NCBI GenBank assembly: GCA_034086985.1
Contig: JAXDZG010000023.1
Location: forward strand, 62,001-126,000
Origin: Phascolarctobacterium_A sp034086985
GTDB lineage: Bacteria > Bacillota > Negativicutes > Acidaminococcales > Acidaminococcaceae
DNA length: 64,000 nucleotides
Reading direction: 5' to 3'
Part shown: piece after piece, positions 17,068 through 26,090 of the stretch
Layout: every line of letters starts with the position of its first letter
Position numbering within the stretch: position 1 is the stretch's first letter
Position numbers and translations under genes: made by a program
Notes under the pieces: generated by a model
The model's database searches: none
Told to the model about the DNA's origin: nothing
Seen by the model: only the letters and a program-made list of their open reading frames with translations

Positions 17068-18369
17068 TTATAAGAGCTTGTTGACCTTCTCTGCAGTTTG
17101 ATGCAGAGCATCAGCAGCACTCATTTTACCGCTTAAGATAACGTCACGAACGTCGATCAGCAGCTGCTCAGCTTGTAAGCCATTAGCACCGGGGAAGCTA
17201 GCCCATTTGCTAACCTTCTTCATCTCGTTCAAAGCCATCTTAATGTTGGGGTTCTCGTCAGCCAGCTTCTTGAAGCCCTTAGGATCATCAGCTACGCCCT
17301 TGCGAGGAGGCAGATAACCGGTACCAGTGCTCCATTTAGCCAATGCTTCAGGAGATTCCAGATATTTAATAAACTCGATAGCAGCCTTTTGCTTAGCGGC
17401 ATCCTTGGAGAAGACCATCAGGAAGTTACCGCCGGCAGGAATTTTTACCTCTTTACCGGTGAAGGCCGGGAAGGGAACTGCTTTTACAGGGAATTTAGCG
17501 CTCTTTTCAAAGTTAGCACGCTTACCGATGGTGGTGCAAACCATGCCCAGCTTGCCACTCAGATAAGCTTGGAAGCCCTCTTCGTTGGTAGCATGGAGAC
17601 CGCTGCCATTTTTTACCATATCAGCCAAGAGCTGGTATGCTTGAGCTGCTTCCGGAGAATCGAAGCCAGCTTGTACCTTGCCGTTAACCTTCTTCAGCAT
17701 TTGGCCGCCGTTGGATTCAATCAGGCCCTGTTGAGCCCAGTTATCAGCATATTCTTGCATAAAGAAGCCCATGTTACCGGTTTTGTCTTTAATTTGCTTA
17801 GCAGCCTTGCTTACCTCGTCCCAAGTTTTGGGAGGATTATTGGCATCCAGACCTGCTTTAGCAAAAATTTCCGGATTGTAATAAAGCACCGGTACACTTA
17901 CGGAATAGGGCAGACCGATCTGCTTGCCATCCTCAGTTTGAGCCAGATTTAAAACATTGGGCAAGAAATTATCCTTCATGAAGTTTTCGTCACCAGCTTC
18001 CTTAAAGGCCTTGTTCAAGTCGGTGTATTGCAGGTTTTCTGCTGCATAATTCAGGAAGGAATAGCCCATTTGTACTACGTCAGGGTTTTTACCGGAGGCA
18101 ATCGCTGCCTGCAGGTTTTGGGTCAAGCCCTTATACATATCAGGATTATATTTAGCAGTAACCTCGATATTGGGGTGCGTCTTATTAAAATCTGCCACTA
18201 ATTCCTTAACAGTGGCGCCGCCAAAGCTTTCTGCTGCCACATGCCAATATTCGATTTGAACTTTTTTACCATTATCTGCGCTTTTCTTTTTGTCGCCACC
18301 GCAACCAGCAACTAAACCCACAGCCATCAAGGATACCATGGCCGCTGCCAAGATTTGCTTTAATTTCAT
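17068..18369 (-). CDS. Ugp-type (family 1) ABC substrate-binding lipoprotein
   Basis: This 433-residue lipoprotein has a lipobox VAGC followed by GGDKKKSADNGKK. Family-1 solute-binding motifs are IEYWHVAAESFGGATVKEL, NPDVVQMGYSFL, GLPYSVSVPVLYYN and GGNFLMVFSKDAAKQ. UgpB-like proteins bind glycerol-3-phosphate or its diesters, but related proteins bind many sugars. Without a UgpQ phosphodiesterase nearby, and with a TIM-barrel isomerase in the unit, a sugar or polyol is equally likely. ATG 18369 is chosen, since GAAGGAG lies 8 nt upstream; the GTG at 18378 is inside that ribosome-site region. It is the first gene of the unit. Confidence 0.9.
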   Translation of the reverse strand: MKLKQILAAAMVSLMAVGLVAGCGGDKKKSADNGKKVQIEYWHVAAESFGGATVKELVADFNKTHPNIEVTAKYNPDMYKGLTQNLQAAIASGKNPDVVQMGYSFLNYAAENLQYTDLNKAFKEAGDENFMKDNFLPNVLNLAQTEDGKQIGLPYSVSVPVLYYNPEIFAKAGLDANNPPKTWDEVSKAAKQIKDKTGNMGFFMQEYADNWAQQGLIESNGGQMLKKVNGKVQAGFDSPEAAQAYQLLADMVKNGSGLHATNEEGFQAYLSGKLGMVCTTIGKRANFEKSAKFPVKAVPFPAFTGKEVKIPAGGNFLMVFSKDAAKQKAAIEFIKYLESPEALAKWSTGTGYLPPRKGVADDPKGFKKLADENPNIKMALNEMKKVSKWASFPGANGLQAEQLLIDVRDVILSGKMSAADALHQTAEKVNKLL

Positions 18370-18498
18370 ACATTTCACTCCTTCTTAAGCTGAACACTTA
18401 CATTTTTCTTCAGCACCCTTATCTTACCAGAGCAATGTTAAATCCTCAGCAAATATAGTTAAAATCTAAGTAAAATCTTAAAGAAGGCAAATGAAAGC

Positions 18499-18528
18499 AA
18501 AAAAGCGACAGCCTAAAGCCATCGCTTC
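18499..18528 (-). terminator. Rho-independent terminator of the uracil-DNA glycosylase gene
   Basis: On the minus strand AAGCGATGGC pairs imperfectly with GCTGTCGCTT and six T follow, about 50 bp past the stop codon. Confidence 0.7.
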
Positions 18529-18577
18529 ATTAAATTGCATTTTGATAATGAACAAAAATTTATAGTTTCATCCGTGC

Positions 18578-19225
18578 TTATAAATAATCAGGTCGTCTTT
18601 TCTTGAACAGCTTGAACAAGTCCACCTTCTGCGCCGACATAAACTCGTAGCCGGGTGCTAAAAGCGCCGCCCGTTCCCGTGCGGCTTCCAAATCATGGAA
18701 TACGTCCCACTTAGCTGCTACCAAAGCATGTCCTGTAAGCCGCAATAGATAAGCCGGATGATATGTCGCTATACAATCGAAGCCCTGCTCTGTGCGAAAC
18801 CACTGGCCCCTATCCCTAGTGATACGCATATCGGGATTGCCCAGATAATGCATAGCCACCCCGCCCAAGGCCACGATGACCTTGGGCTGGATAATTTCCA
18901 GCTCTCTATTCAGCCACAGCTTACCACAGTAAGCCGCCTCGGCAATATCCGGCGTACGGTTATTTTTGGGCCGACACTTAATCACATTGGTAGTCAAAAC
19001 CCTATCCCGTGTCATCTTGGCCGCCCACAGGGCCTTATCCAAAAGCTGCCCCGAGGGACCTATCAAGGGGCAGCCATAATCATCCTCCACGCCGCCGGGC
19101 CCCTCTCCCACGAACACAATAGGGCTGTGGGAATTGCCATACCAGCCCACAGTGCCGAAGGCATCCTGCCTGAGGGGGCAGGCCCGGCAGCCCTCCAGCT
19201 CCTGCGCCAATGCTTCTAAATCCAT
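18578..19225 (-). CDS. family-4 uracil-DNA glycosylase
   Basis: This 215-residue protein has the four-cysteine [4Fe-4S] pattern of family-4 enzymes: CRAC (near 14-17), then C in NVIKCRPKNNRTP and C in AAYCGKLWLN. The uracil pocket motif reads GEGPGGVEDD, and the second motif HPAYLLR is present. It excises uracil from DNA after cytosine deamination. The start ATG 19225 has GAGGAG at good distance. It is 40 bp downstream of the lipase gene on the same strand. A few variants (GEGPG for the usual GEAPG) do not alter the call. Confidence 0.9.
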   Translation of the reverse strand: MDLEALAQELEGCRACPLRQDAFGTVGWYGNSHSPIVFVGEGPGGVEDDYGCPLIGPSGQLLDKALWAAKMTRDRVLTTNVIKCRPKNNRTPDIAEAAYCGKLWLNRELEIIQPKVIVALGGVAMHYLGNPDMRITRDRGQWFRTEQGFDCIATYHPAYLLRLTGHALVAAKWDVFHDLEAARERAALLAPGYEFMSAQKVDLFKLFKKRRPDYL

Positions 19226-19265
19226 GCTTATCTCCTCACTTTTGGCTTCTCACTAGCTCAAATTT

Positions 19266-20672
19266 TCATTGCTGTGCCAATCTAGGCTCGAAATTCAGCA
19301 TTACAAAGGGCAGTTGGGAATGCAGCTCCTTGCGAGCAGCCATCAGGCTCTCGCCCACAGCTTGAATATTGCCCACTGCGGGCAATACCTTGCGCCCCAA
19401 GCTGCTCATGGTCAGCATGCGTCCTTGCTCATCAAAAAGGGACTGCTCCAGCGTTAAATACCAGCCGTCAGCCTCCGGCTGACGGTAGCCATCAATGCCG
19501 CAAATCAGGATATAATCCGCCCCTGATAGGCGACTCTTTTCCACCACATTTTGATGGGTATACCCTTCCTTGTCCAATGCTTTATCCATGACGATGTAGG
19601 AGGGCAGCATGCGCTTATACTCATCGGTGACAAAGCGCTTCAAATCAAGATTCGTTGCCACCTTTTTCAGGTTTTCCGACTCGATAATCCACAGAGCCAC
19701 CACCGGCACACCGATGGACATTTTGCGGTCCGGCACCGGAAAGAGGCGACCTAAAGCTACCTGACGATCAAACTCCTCATAATAATCGCTAACGCTATAA
19801 TCAAAATACATGGCCATATCGTGATGCATATTACCAACCTGGGAGGAGAGGCTGTATTTGATGTGCCGACCAAACTGCTTATAACCGCCGAAGAATGTCT
19901 GCAGGCTGCCCGGCACCGGGTCAGCCGTATTGGTAATGCGTAGCAGCCGCAGGCGAGCACCATAAGCGTTAGCGAAGGCTTCGTTGCCGACGGCTGGTGC
20001 GCCAAAGGTTACCACGCACAGCCTTTCAGGCGGCATCCCCAGGTCCAGCAACCGCTGGCTAAGCAGCGTCGCTGCCGCGCCGCCCAGGCTGTGCCCGCTC
20101 AAAATCATCATGGCATCGCTCCGCTCTGCCACTGCCTTAAATACGCCCCGCAGCTGGCCCTTATCATCCAGCACAGAGGTACGCATCACTGTGTCCACAT
20201 AGGTATTAAAGCCGCTGTGTACGGCGGGCTCCGCCTTGCGCAGGGGCTCCTTGGCGATGGCCTCCATTTCGGCTAGGGTGTGACCACCATAATTGATGCG
20301 ATTGGTCTTAAGATTTATAGACCAATCCTTTTTATTGGCACTACCCCGAAAGGTTACTAAGAAAATACGCTTCTTCAGCTCCGGGAAATAATTGTGGGCA
20401 ATGGCAAAATTGCTCTCCACGCGCCCGCTACGCAGCTTTTGGGGCATAATGCGCCAGCCATAGGCCCTCAGATAGTTAAACTCCGTGGAGTTTTCCGGCA
20501 AATATACGCCCAAGCAGGACGCCGCCGCTACGGAAGTAAAACATTTATCAATATAATCCTCGCTCACTCTTTGCTTCGTGGCTGCACTGCAGGTAAGATT
20601 TCCCAGCACCGTCAAGGCCACCACCAGCAGCGTCATAAATAAGCTACTTAAGCTACGTACTAAGCTTTTCAT
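19266..20672 (-). CDS. exported class-3 lipase family protein
   Basis: This 468-residue protein has a signal peptide (residues 1-30) and an alpha/beta-hydrolase lipase-3 domain with nucleophile elbow LSGHSLGGAA around residues 195-205. Flanking blocks are FLVTFRGSAN (oxyanion strand), VVTFGAPAVGNEAF and ITNTADPVPG, which carries the catalytic Asp; a late His (GRHIKYSL or MHHDM) completes the triad. The C-terminal 130 residues (from about 330) are not a lipase part; they resemble an envelope domain of unknown type. Substrate is unknown; location is periplasm or outside. Confidence 0.85.
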   Translation of the reverse strand: MKSLVRSLSSLFMTLLVVALTVLGNLTCSAATKQRVSEDYIDKCFTSVAAASCLGVYLPENSTEFNYLRAYGWRIMPQKLRSGRVESNFAIAHNYFPELKKRIFLVTFRGSANKKDWSINLKTNRINYGGHTLAEMEAIAKEPLRKAEPAVHSGFNTYVDTVMRTSVLDDKGQLRGVFKAVAERSDAMMILSGHSLGGAAATLLSQRLLDLGMPPERLCVVTFGAPAVGNEAFANAYGARLRLLRITNTADPVPGSLQTFFGGYKQFGRHIKYSLSSQVGNMHHDMAMYFDYSVSDYYEEFDRQVALGRLFPVPDRKMSIGVPVVALWIIESENLKKVATNLDLKRFVTDEYKRMLPSYIVMDKALDKEGYTHQNVVEKSRLSGADYILICGIDGYRQPEADGWYLTLEQSLFDEQGRMLTMSSLGRKVLPAVGNIQAVGESLMAARKELHSQLPFVMLNFEPRLAQQ

Positions 20673-20747
20673 AGGCTGCCTCCTTTACATCTCAAGAAAT
20701 AGATTCTTCTCCTTATATTATACGAACTTAGGCAGATTTTTGCAAAG

Positions 20748-20783
20748 AAAAAAGGCACCATCCTCAAAGATGATGCCTTCATT
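20748..20783 (-). terminator. Rho-independent terminator of the cold-shock gene
   Basis: On the minus strand GAAGGCATCATC / GATGGTGCCTTTTTT forms a stem with a TTTGAG loop and a six-T tail. Confidence 0.88.
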
Positions 20784-20812
20784 AATGTCTTAACGCTTTA
20801 ACGCTGTGATGG

Positions 20813-21010
20813 TTAAATGTGTCTTACATTAGCGGCTTGCTCGCCACGGTCGCCGGTGATAACGTCGAATTCAACGTCCCAGCCTTCCTCCAAGGTTCTG
20901 TAGCCATCAGCTTGGATAGCGGAGAAGTGCACAAACAAATCCTTAGCACCCTCTCTTTGAATGAAGCCGTAGCCCTTTTCAGCATTAAACCACTTTACTT
21001 TACCAGTCAT
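20813..21010 (-). CDS. csp: cold-shock domain protein
   Basis: This 65-residue protein is a single cold-shock OB-fold. It begins MTGKVKWFNAEKGYGFIQ and has RNP1 (KGYGFI) and RNP2 (DLFVHFSAI), ending with EQAANVRHI. It binds single-stranded RNA/DNA and acts as an RNA chaperone. Transcription appears to start near 21135, which gives a leader of about 120 nt with a hairpin TTGGCA / TGCCAA (around 21025-21041) just before the GGGAGGA ribosome site. Such leaders often control cold-shock genes through folding; that is inference. Confidence 0.95.
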   Translation of the reverse strand: MTGKVKWFNAEKGYGFIQREGAKDLFVHFSAIQADGYRTLEEGWDVEFDVITGDRGEQAANVRHI

Positions 21011-21138
21011 CTTAGTCCTCCCTAATTTTGGCAGCTCTTGCCAATTGTACTCTGTAAGCCCCTACCAAAACAAGTCACGCCGCGGTAAAGCATGCAGCGC
21101 ACCTCGTACTCCCTAGAGTAGCAAAGCTTATAGGATAC

Positions 21139-21167
21139 ATTATAGCCCAAAATGTCAGGAAAAGCAA
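21139..21167 (-). promoter_or_regulatory. promoter of the cold-shock gene
   Basis: TTGCTT and TATAAT are separated by 17 bp on the minus strand, about 125 bp before the start codon, which leaves a long leader. Confidence 0.7.
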
Positions 21168-21232
21168 ATAATTATCTGAATTATTTATCTGATTTTGGGA
21201 TTTTTTATGCCATCCCCATATGGAAGCGGCAA

Positions 21233-21502
21233 TTACTCCTCTTCATCCTCTTGCGGCTGCCAATTGGCGCACAACGCCAGCTTCTCCGCCCGCGTCAACG
21301 CCTTGATCTCGCACTCACGCTTAAGGGCACTCTCCTTATCCGCCAGCTCCTCGCTGTAGACCAGGGTCAACGGACCGCGGCCGCGGGTGTATTTGGCACC
21401 CTTGCCGGCAGCGTGCATTTTGAGGCGGTGCTGCAAATCATTGGTCCAGCCGGTATATAAGCTGTCATCCTTGCAGCGCAGCATATATACGAAGGCGGGC
21501 AT
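21233..21502 (-). CDS. GIY-YIG nuclease-domain protein (YhbQ-like)
   Basis: This 89-residue protein is a single GIY-YIG domain. The two signature parts read VYMLRC and LYTGWTNDLQHRLKMH, with the catalytic arginine in HRLKMH and the usual later TRGRGPLTLVYSEE and a Glu in ALKRECEIKAL. Small stand-alone members are found in many bacteria and their targets are mostly unknown. It is last in a three-gene run and overlaps the cyclophilin stop (TAATG). Confidence 0.9.
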   Translation of the reverse strand: MPAFVYMLRCKDDSLYTGWTNDLQHRLKMHAAGKGAKYTRGRGPLTLVYSEELADKESALKRECEIKALTRAEKLALCANWQPQEDEEE

Positions 21503-21972
21503 TATTTTACAACCTCAACCTTTTCCATGATCACTGCTTCACGGGGACGATCGCGGAAATCAGTGGGCACTACACCAATCAGGCGCACAACCTCCATGCC
21601 CTCTACGATTTTACCGAAGATAGCATGGTGCCCATTCAGCCAAGGAGTGGGAGCCAGAGTAATGAAGAATTGGCTGCCACCGGTGTTGGGGCCTGCATTG
21701 GCCATGGAAAGAATGCCCTCGTCATCATGCTTAAGGCCAGGACCAAACTCGTCCTTAATCTTGTAGCCGGGGCCACCCATACCGGTGCCGGTGGGGTCGC
21801 CGCCCTGAATCATAAAGTCTTCGATCACGCGGTGGAAAATAGTGCCGTTATAAAAGCCCTTTTCCGTCAGCTCGATAAAGTTTTTTGTAGTCAGAGGAGC
21901 CTTATCCTCGAACATTTCGGCCACAAAGGTGCCCTTATTGGTAGTAAATTTAATTTTTCTGTTTTCACTCAT
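21502..21972 (-). CDS. cyclophilin-type peptidyl-prolyl isomerase, cytoplasmic
   Basis: This 156-residue cyclophilin has no signal peptide. Catalytic and binding residues are seen in FHRVIEDFMIQGGDPTGTG (Arg, Phe, Gln), in MANAGPNTGGSQFFITL, and in WLNGHHAIFGKIVEGM. It speeds cis-trans isomerisation of prolyl bonds. It lies between a membrane protein gene and the GIY-YIG gene in the same unit. Confidence 0.93.
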   Translation of the reverse strand: MSENRKIKFTTNKGTFVAEMFEDKAPLTTKNFIELTEKGFYNGTIFHRVIEDFMIQGGDPTGTGMGGPGYKIKDEFGPGLKHDDEGILSMANAGPNTGGSQFFITLAPTPWLNGHHAIFGKIVEGMEVVRLIGVVPTDFRDRPREAVIMEKVEVVK

Positions 21973-21996
21973 AATGTAAGCCTCCAGCTAGATATA

Positions 21997-22893
21997 TTAA
22001 TACTTGTTAAAGGAAACCTGATGACGCATCAGTGCTACCAAGAGATACAGACTGCAGCCTAAAGCAGCCATGGTGCCCGGCAGCAGCTGCTTGCCGGCCT
22101 CGTTGCCATGCAGGAAGATAGCAGCCACCAGCAGCATGCAGAAGAAGCCCATGGTAGCCTGCAGACGCTTGGGGAAAAGGCGCTTGCCATTCTTATCGCC
22201 CTTAGCCTGGGTGTATTCCGCAATGCGAATTTCCGGCAGGAACATAATGATGGCCACGCAGTTCAATAAAATCATTTCCATGGTAAGCACGGTGGCTTCT
22301 TTGCTGAATTGAGCCAGAGCCAGTCCTGCCAGGGAAATACCTGCTAAATACAGGCTGCGGAAATAACCGCCCTTGATTTGGCTTTCCAAAATATAAGCCG
22401 CACCGGTAAGCAGGGGATAAACCCAATAGCCCTCCTTGCCCATCCAGACAGCGGAGCCAATGATAATCACATTATCCGCAATGCGGTGACGGTCACCGGA
22501 GCTACGATTAAGCATGCGCAGCACAAAAAGCAGCCACAGCAGCACCAAAATATTGCCCTCGCCGAAGAAATAATAGCCTACCACCGTAAGCGCACCGCCG
22601 ATGATACCGCCCAGCTGGCGATCAGGGTCCAGCTCCTGGGCAATCATAAAGCTCAAAAGAAAGCCTAGCCCAGCTCCCAAAGCATACATCACAGCCTCGC
22701 CGGAGTCCATGCCGCCGGAGGTTTTCCATAACGTAATGGCTACGCACAGGAAAATCGTGGACATCATGGCCAGCTTGTGCACCTTTTGGTCGAAATCAAT
22801 GGGACGACCCAAGCCCAAATACTTGCTGATGCCTGTGGGGTCGTAGACCTCACCGGGCTCGTAGCCCTTATATTTATTACCTTTTTTTGCCAT
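21997..22893 (-). CDS. multi-pass membrane protein of unknown function
   Basis: This 298-residue protein has a polar, charged N-terminus (MAKKGNKYKGYEPGEVYDP) followed by about eight hydrophobic segments from residue 42 to the end. I recognise no family motif. The loop LNRSSGDRHRIADN and the segment AEYTQAKGDKNGKRLFPKR are cytoplasmic-looking basic stretches. It is the first gene of the unit with the cyclophilin (25 bp downstream). Confidence 0.7.
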   Translation of the reverse strand: MAKKGNKYKGYEPGEVYDPTGISKYLGLGRPIDFDQKVHKLAMMSTIFLCVAITLWKTSGGMDSGEAVMYALGAGLGFLLSFMIAQELDPDRQLGGIIGGALTVVGYYFFGEGNILVLLWLLFVLRMLNRSSGDRHRIADNVIIIGSAVWMGKEGYWVYPLLTGAAYILESQIKGGYFRSLYLAGISLAGLALAQFSKEATVLTMEMILLNCVAIIMFLPEIRIAEYTQAKGDKNGKRLFPKRLQATMGFFCMLLVAAIFLHGNEAGKQLLPGTMAALGCSLYLLVALMRHQVSFNKY

Positions 22894-22956
22894 TCACATA
22901 CACCTCGTGCTTATCTGAAAATTTAACCCTCTTATTATATCACAAGCTGTCAATTT

Positions 22957-24183
22957 TTAGAAGACCTCAGCCAGCTCGGCTAGCGTCAGGGCAAAGGCGG
23001 CGGTGCGAGGCACCGCGGTATTCAAATCCACGGACTCATGGTCAGTGTGCTCGTCATAGTTTTCCACGCCTAGGGCATCCAGCGTAGGCACGAATTTGGC
23101 GGTGCGATTGCCGTCAGTGAGGCCGCCGGCCACCCATTCGCTGACCTCGCCGCCAAATTCTTCTTTTACAATGCGCTTATATACATCCACCATCTTTTGG
23201 GCTTGGGCCGTTTTTTGCATGGGCCCCGTCACAATGCCACCGGTTACGGTGACAGTGGTGCCGGGGATGGCAATTTTTTGCTCCAGCGCCTTCACCTCAG
23301 CGTCAATACGACGCTGCTCTTCAATAGTGAAGCAGCGGATATTCACCTCGCAGAAGGCGTCGCCGGGGATAACACTGATTTTATCATTGGTGGAGCCGAT
23401 CACGCCCACATTGACGGTGTTTTGGGGAATGAATTGGCCTGCGTCCACGATGCAGCGAGCCTTTAAGGCAGCAGCGGTGAAGTCCTCAGGCTTACCGGGC
23501 ATGGGGCTGGCCAGCTTGTGCAGCTCCGTGATGGTATAGGCCAGCTGGTGAATAGCGTTGGCGCATTCCTGGGAAGCGTTGCCGTGATGGCCGCCAATGC
23601 CCTTCACCTCAATGCGGTATTTAGCGTTGCCCTTGCGCTGGGTTACAATGCCCCAGTTAGGACGGGCCACGTCCATGATGATGGCAAAATCGGACTGCTG
23701 GCTCAGCTCGGCTACGATTTCCTCCGCCGTTTTGGAGCCGCCCTCCTCTTCGCCGTTGGTATAATAAATTATTTCCTTAAAATTCTCAAAGCCAGCGGCC
23801 TTTAAAGCCTTCAGGCCATAGATTACCTCCACCACCGTGGCCTTGTCGTCGCCCACGCCGGGACCCCAGGCGAAATTGTTCTCGTCCACCCTAAAGGGTC
23901 TGCGCGCAGCCTCGCCCTTCTTGAACACCGTGTCCACATGGGCCACCAACAAAATGGTGTACTTGCCCGTGCCCTTGAGGCGGCTGATTAAATGGCAAGC
24001 ACGGTCATTGTAACGAAACTCAGTGGTTGCACCGATAGCTTCCATTTGAGCTGCCACAAATTTATTGGCTGCCTCGGTGCCCTCTCTATCGCCGTTGCCG
24101 GAATCGATATTGGTCAAGGTCTCCAAATCCTTTACATAATCCTCATAATGGTCTGCCAGATATTTTTTAACGATTTCCTTCAT
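22957..24183 (-). CDS. M20 family metallopeptidase (glutamate carboxypeptidase-like)
   Basis: This 408-residue M20 enzyme shows metal-site blocks VAHVDTVF (His, Asp), GPGVGDDKATV (bridging Asp), NGEEEGG (catalytic Glu and metal Glu), MDVARPN (Asp) and EHTDHESVD (final His). The dimerisation segment follows VKGIGGHHGN. It has no signal peptide, so it acts in the cytoplasm, cleaving dipeptide or N-acyl amino-acid bonds. Relatives include CPG2-type carboxypeptidases and PepT; the exact substrate is open. It lies downstream of leuA but is separated by a terminator. Confidence 0.88.
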   Translation of the reverse strand: MKEIVKKYLADHYEDYVKDLETLTNIDSGNGDREGTEAANKFVAAQMEAIGATTEFRYNDRACHLISRLKGTGKYTILLVAHVDTVFKKGEAARRPFRVDENNFAWGPGVGDDKATVVEVIYGLKALKAAGFENFKEIIYYTNGEEEGGSKTAEEIVAELSQQSDFAIIMDVARPNWGIVTQRKGNAKYRIEVKGIGGHHGNASQECANAIHQLAYTITELHKLASPMPGKPEDFTAAALKARCIVDAGQFIPQNTVNVGVIGSTNDKISVIPGDAFCEVNIRCFTIEEQRRIDAEVKALEQKIAIPGTTVTVTGGIVTGPMQKTAQAQKMVDVYKRIVKEEFGGEVSEWVAGGLTDGNRTAKFVPTLDALGVENYDEHTDHESVDLNTAVPRTAAFALTLAELAEVF

Positions 24184-24259
24184 CTAGATTGCTCCTTTCT
24201 TAGTACGGGACAAAACTCTCTTAATTTTTATATTCTAGCAACATGCCCTTAATTCCTGC

Positions 24260-24292
24260 AAAAAAAGAGAGCCAACGCTATAGTTGACTCTC
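24260..24292 (-). terminator. Rho-independent terminator after leuA
   Basis: On the minus strand GAGAGTCAAC / GTTGGCTCTC forms a 10-bp stem with one wobble pair, with a TATAGC loop and a seven-T tail. Confidence 0.92.
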
Positions 24293-24301
24293 AGAATTTT
24301 T

Positions 24302-24379
24302 AGCGAACGTATTTTTCGAGTAACGTTTCGTTCCCCATAATTTATTGGCGAACATTCTTTCCTGTTGCGTTTCGCAATA
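24302..24379. repeat. two copies of a short palindromic repeat (about 30 bp each)
   Basis: Copy 1 (24302-24332) starts GCGAACGTATTTTTCG and ends AACGTTTCGTT. Copy 2 (24347-24377) starts GCGAACATTCTTTCC and ends GCGTTTCGCA. A third copy lies at 41582-41612 on the other strand. Each has ends that pair (GCGAA/TTCGC or ACGAA/TTCGT). They sit between the leuA stop and its terminator. Confidence 0.6.
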
Positions 24380-24386
24380 GGAAACC

Positions 24387-26066
24387 TTAAGCCTCCGCTC
24401 TATTCATAGCACAGATAATGCCCTTCAGCGCTGCCACGTTAATATTGGGATGGATGCCGGCGCCAAAGATGTGGTCACCATTAACCTTCTTCAGCTCGAT
24501 ATAGCAAATACCTTGGGCGTCAGAACCGCTGGACACTGCATGCTCGTGGTAGTTGACGAACTTATAGCCGGTTACACCCACGCCAGCCAAGGCTTGGAAG
24601 AAGGAGTCGATGGGGCCGTTTCCCACGCCGGTAATGTATTTTTCCACGCCATCGATGGTGATGGAGCCCTCAAAACGGCTGTGAATGGTGCCATCGGCCT
24701 CGTTGAGCTCGGTAAAGCGATGGCGTACCAGTGCATATTTGCCCTGCAAATCGATGTATTCCTTTTGGAAAAGGTCCACAATCTGCTTACTGCTGAGCTC
24801 ATCGCCATAAGCGTCCGCTGCAGCCTTCACGATATTGCCAAACTCCGGATGCATTTCCTTAGGCAGATTGTAGCCCACAGCCTGCTGCAGCACGAAGGCT
24901 GCGCCGCCCTTGCCGGACTGGCTGTTAATGCGGATAACGGGCTCGTATTCACGGTGCAGGTCCGCAGGATTAATGGGCAGATAGGGCACTTCCCAAAAAT
25001 CTGTGCCGCTGTTTTTCATATACTCATAGCCCTTGCGAATAGCGTCCTGATGGGAGCCGCTGAAGGCGGTGAAGGCCAGCTCGCCAGCGTAGGGCTGACG
25101 TTCGGGCACACGCATCTTGGTGCATTCCTCGTAAATCTTTTTGATAGCCAAAATATTGGTAAAGTCCAGCTCCGGGTCCACACCCTGGGTGAACATGTTG
25201 AGAGCCACGGTGACGATATCCAGATTGCCCGTGCGCTCGCCATTGCCAAAGAGGGTGCCTTCGATGCGGTCCGCACCGGCCATGAGGGCCAGCTCGGCGG
25301 AGGCTACACCAGTACCACGGTCGTTGTGGGGATGGATGCTGATGATAGCAGCCTCGCGGTTCTTCATATTGCGGCAGAAGTATTCAATTTGGTCCGCATA
25401 GGTATTGGGAGTGCACATTTCCACCGTGGAGGGCAGGTTGATAATAATGGGTTTTTCCTTAGTGGCGCCCATTTCAGCCATTACTGCCTCGCAAATAGCA
25501 ATGGAGAAGTCGATTTCCGTGCCGGTGAAGCTTTCAGGAGAGTACTCATAGCGAATATTCATGCCGCTGCGAGCTACCTCCTCCTCGGTGAGCTGCTTGA
25601 TTAATTTAGCGCCCTGCACAGCGATTTCGGTGATACCATCCATATCCTTGCCGAATACAACCTTGCGCTGTAAAGTGGAGGTGGAATTATAGAAGTGGAT
25701 AATGACATTTTTTGCACCGCGGACAGCCTCAAAGGTTTTGCGGATGAGCTCCTCACGAGCCTGCACCAGCACCTGCACGGTCACATCGTCAGGAATGTGG
25801 TTGCCCTCGATAAGGGTACGCAGAATTTCGTATTCAGTTTCAGAAGCGGAGGGGAAGCCCACCTCGATTTCCTTAAAGCCTACATCCACCAGAGTGTGGA
25901 AGAATTTCAGCTTTTCTTCAATGCCCATGGGGGTGACCAAGGCCTGGTTGCCGTCGCGTAAATCCACGCTGCACCATACGGGTGCTTTGGTTATAATCTT
26001 ATCGGGCCATTGGCGGTCCGGCAGGCTTACACGTTGAAAGGGTACATATTTCTTTTCTTGTTGCAT
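24387..26066 (-). CDS. leuA: 2-isopropylmalate synthase, long LeuA2 type
   Basis: This 559-residue enzyme condenses 2-oxoisovalerate with acetyl-CoA, the first committed step to leucine. The catalytic barrel starts with the signature VDLRDGNQAL (near 34-43) and contains the HxH metal pair in ISIHPHNDRGTG; the second family signature region is seen around NGERTGNLD. Residues from about 430 to 555 form the leucine-binding regulatory domain. Length matches the LeuA2 class typical of some Firmicutes and Actinobacteria. It is preceded by a T-box leader with a leucine-like specifier, so expression responds to uncharged tRNA-Leu. No other leucine genes are in the window. Confidence 0.95.
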   Translation of the reverse strand: MQQEKKYVPFQRVSLPDRQWPDKIITKAPVWCSVDLRDGNQALVTPMGIEEKLKFFHTLVDVGFKEIEVGFPSASETEYEILRTLIEGNHIPDDVTVQVLVQAREELIRKTFEAVRGAKNVIIHFYNSTSTLQRKVVFGKDMDGITEIAVQGAKLIKQLTEEEVARSGMNIRYEYSPESFTGTEIDFSIAICEAVMAEMGATKEKPIIINLPSTVEMCTPNTYADQIEYFCRNMKNREAAIISIHPHNDRGTGVASAELALMAGADRIEGTLFGNGERTGNLDIVTVALNMFTQGVDPELDFTNILAIKKIYEECTKMRVPERQPYAGELAFTAFSGSHQDAIRKGYEYMKNSGTDFWEVPYLPINPADLHREYEPVIRINSQSGKGGAAFVLQQAVGYNLPKEMHPEFGNIVKAAADAYGDELSSKQIVDLFQKEYIDLQGKYALVRHRFTELNEADGTIHSRFEGSITIDGVEKYITGVGNGPIDSFFQALAGVGVTGYKFVNYHEHAVSSGSDAQGICYIELKKVNGDHIFGAGIHPNINVAALKGIICAMNRAEA

Positions 26067-26090
26067 TGCTTTTCCTCTTTTCTAACACTC

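Noticed and set aside
24450..25604. 384-residue plus-strand ORF opposite leuA
   Set aside because: It lies wholly inside leuA on the other strand, and arises from codon bias; no start signals or family motifs.
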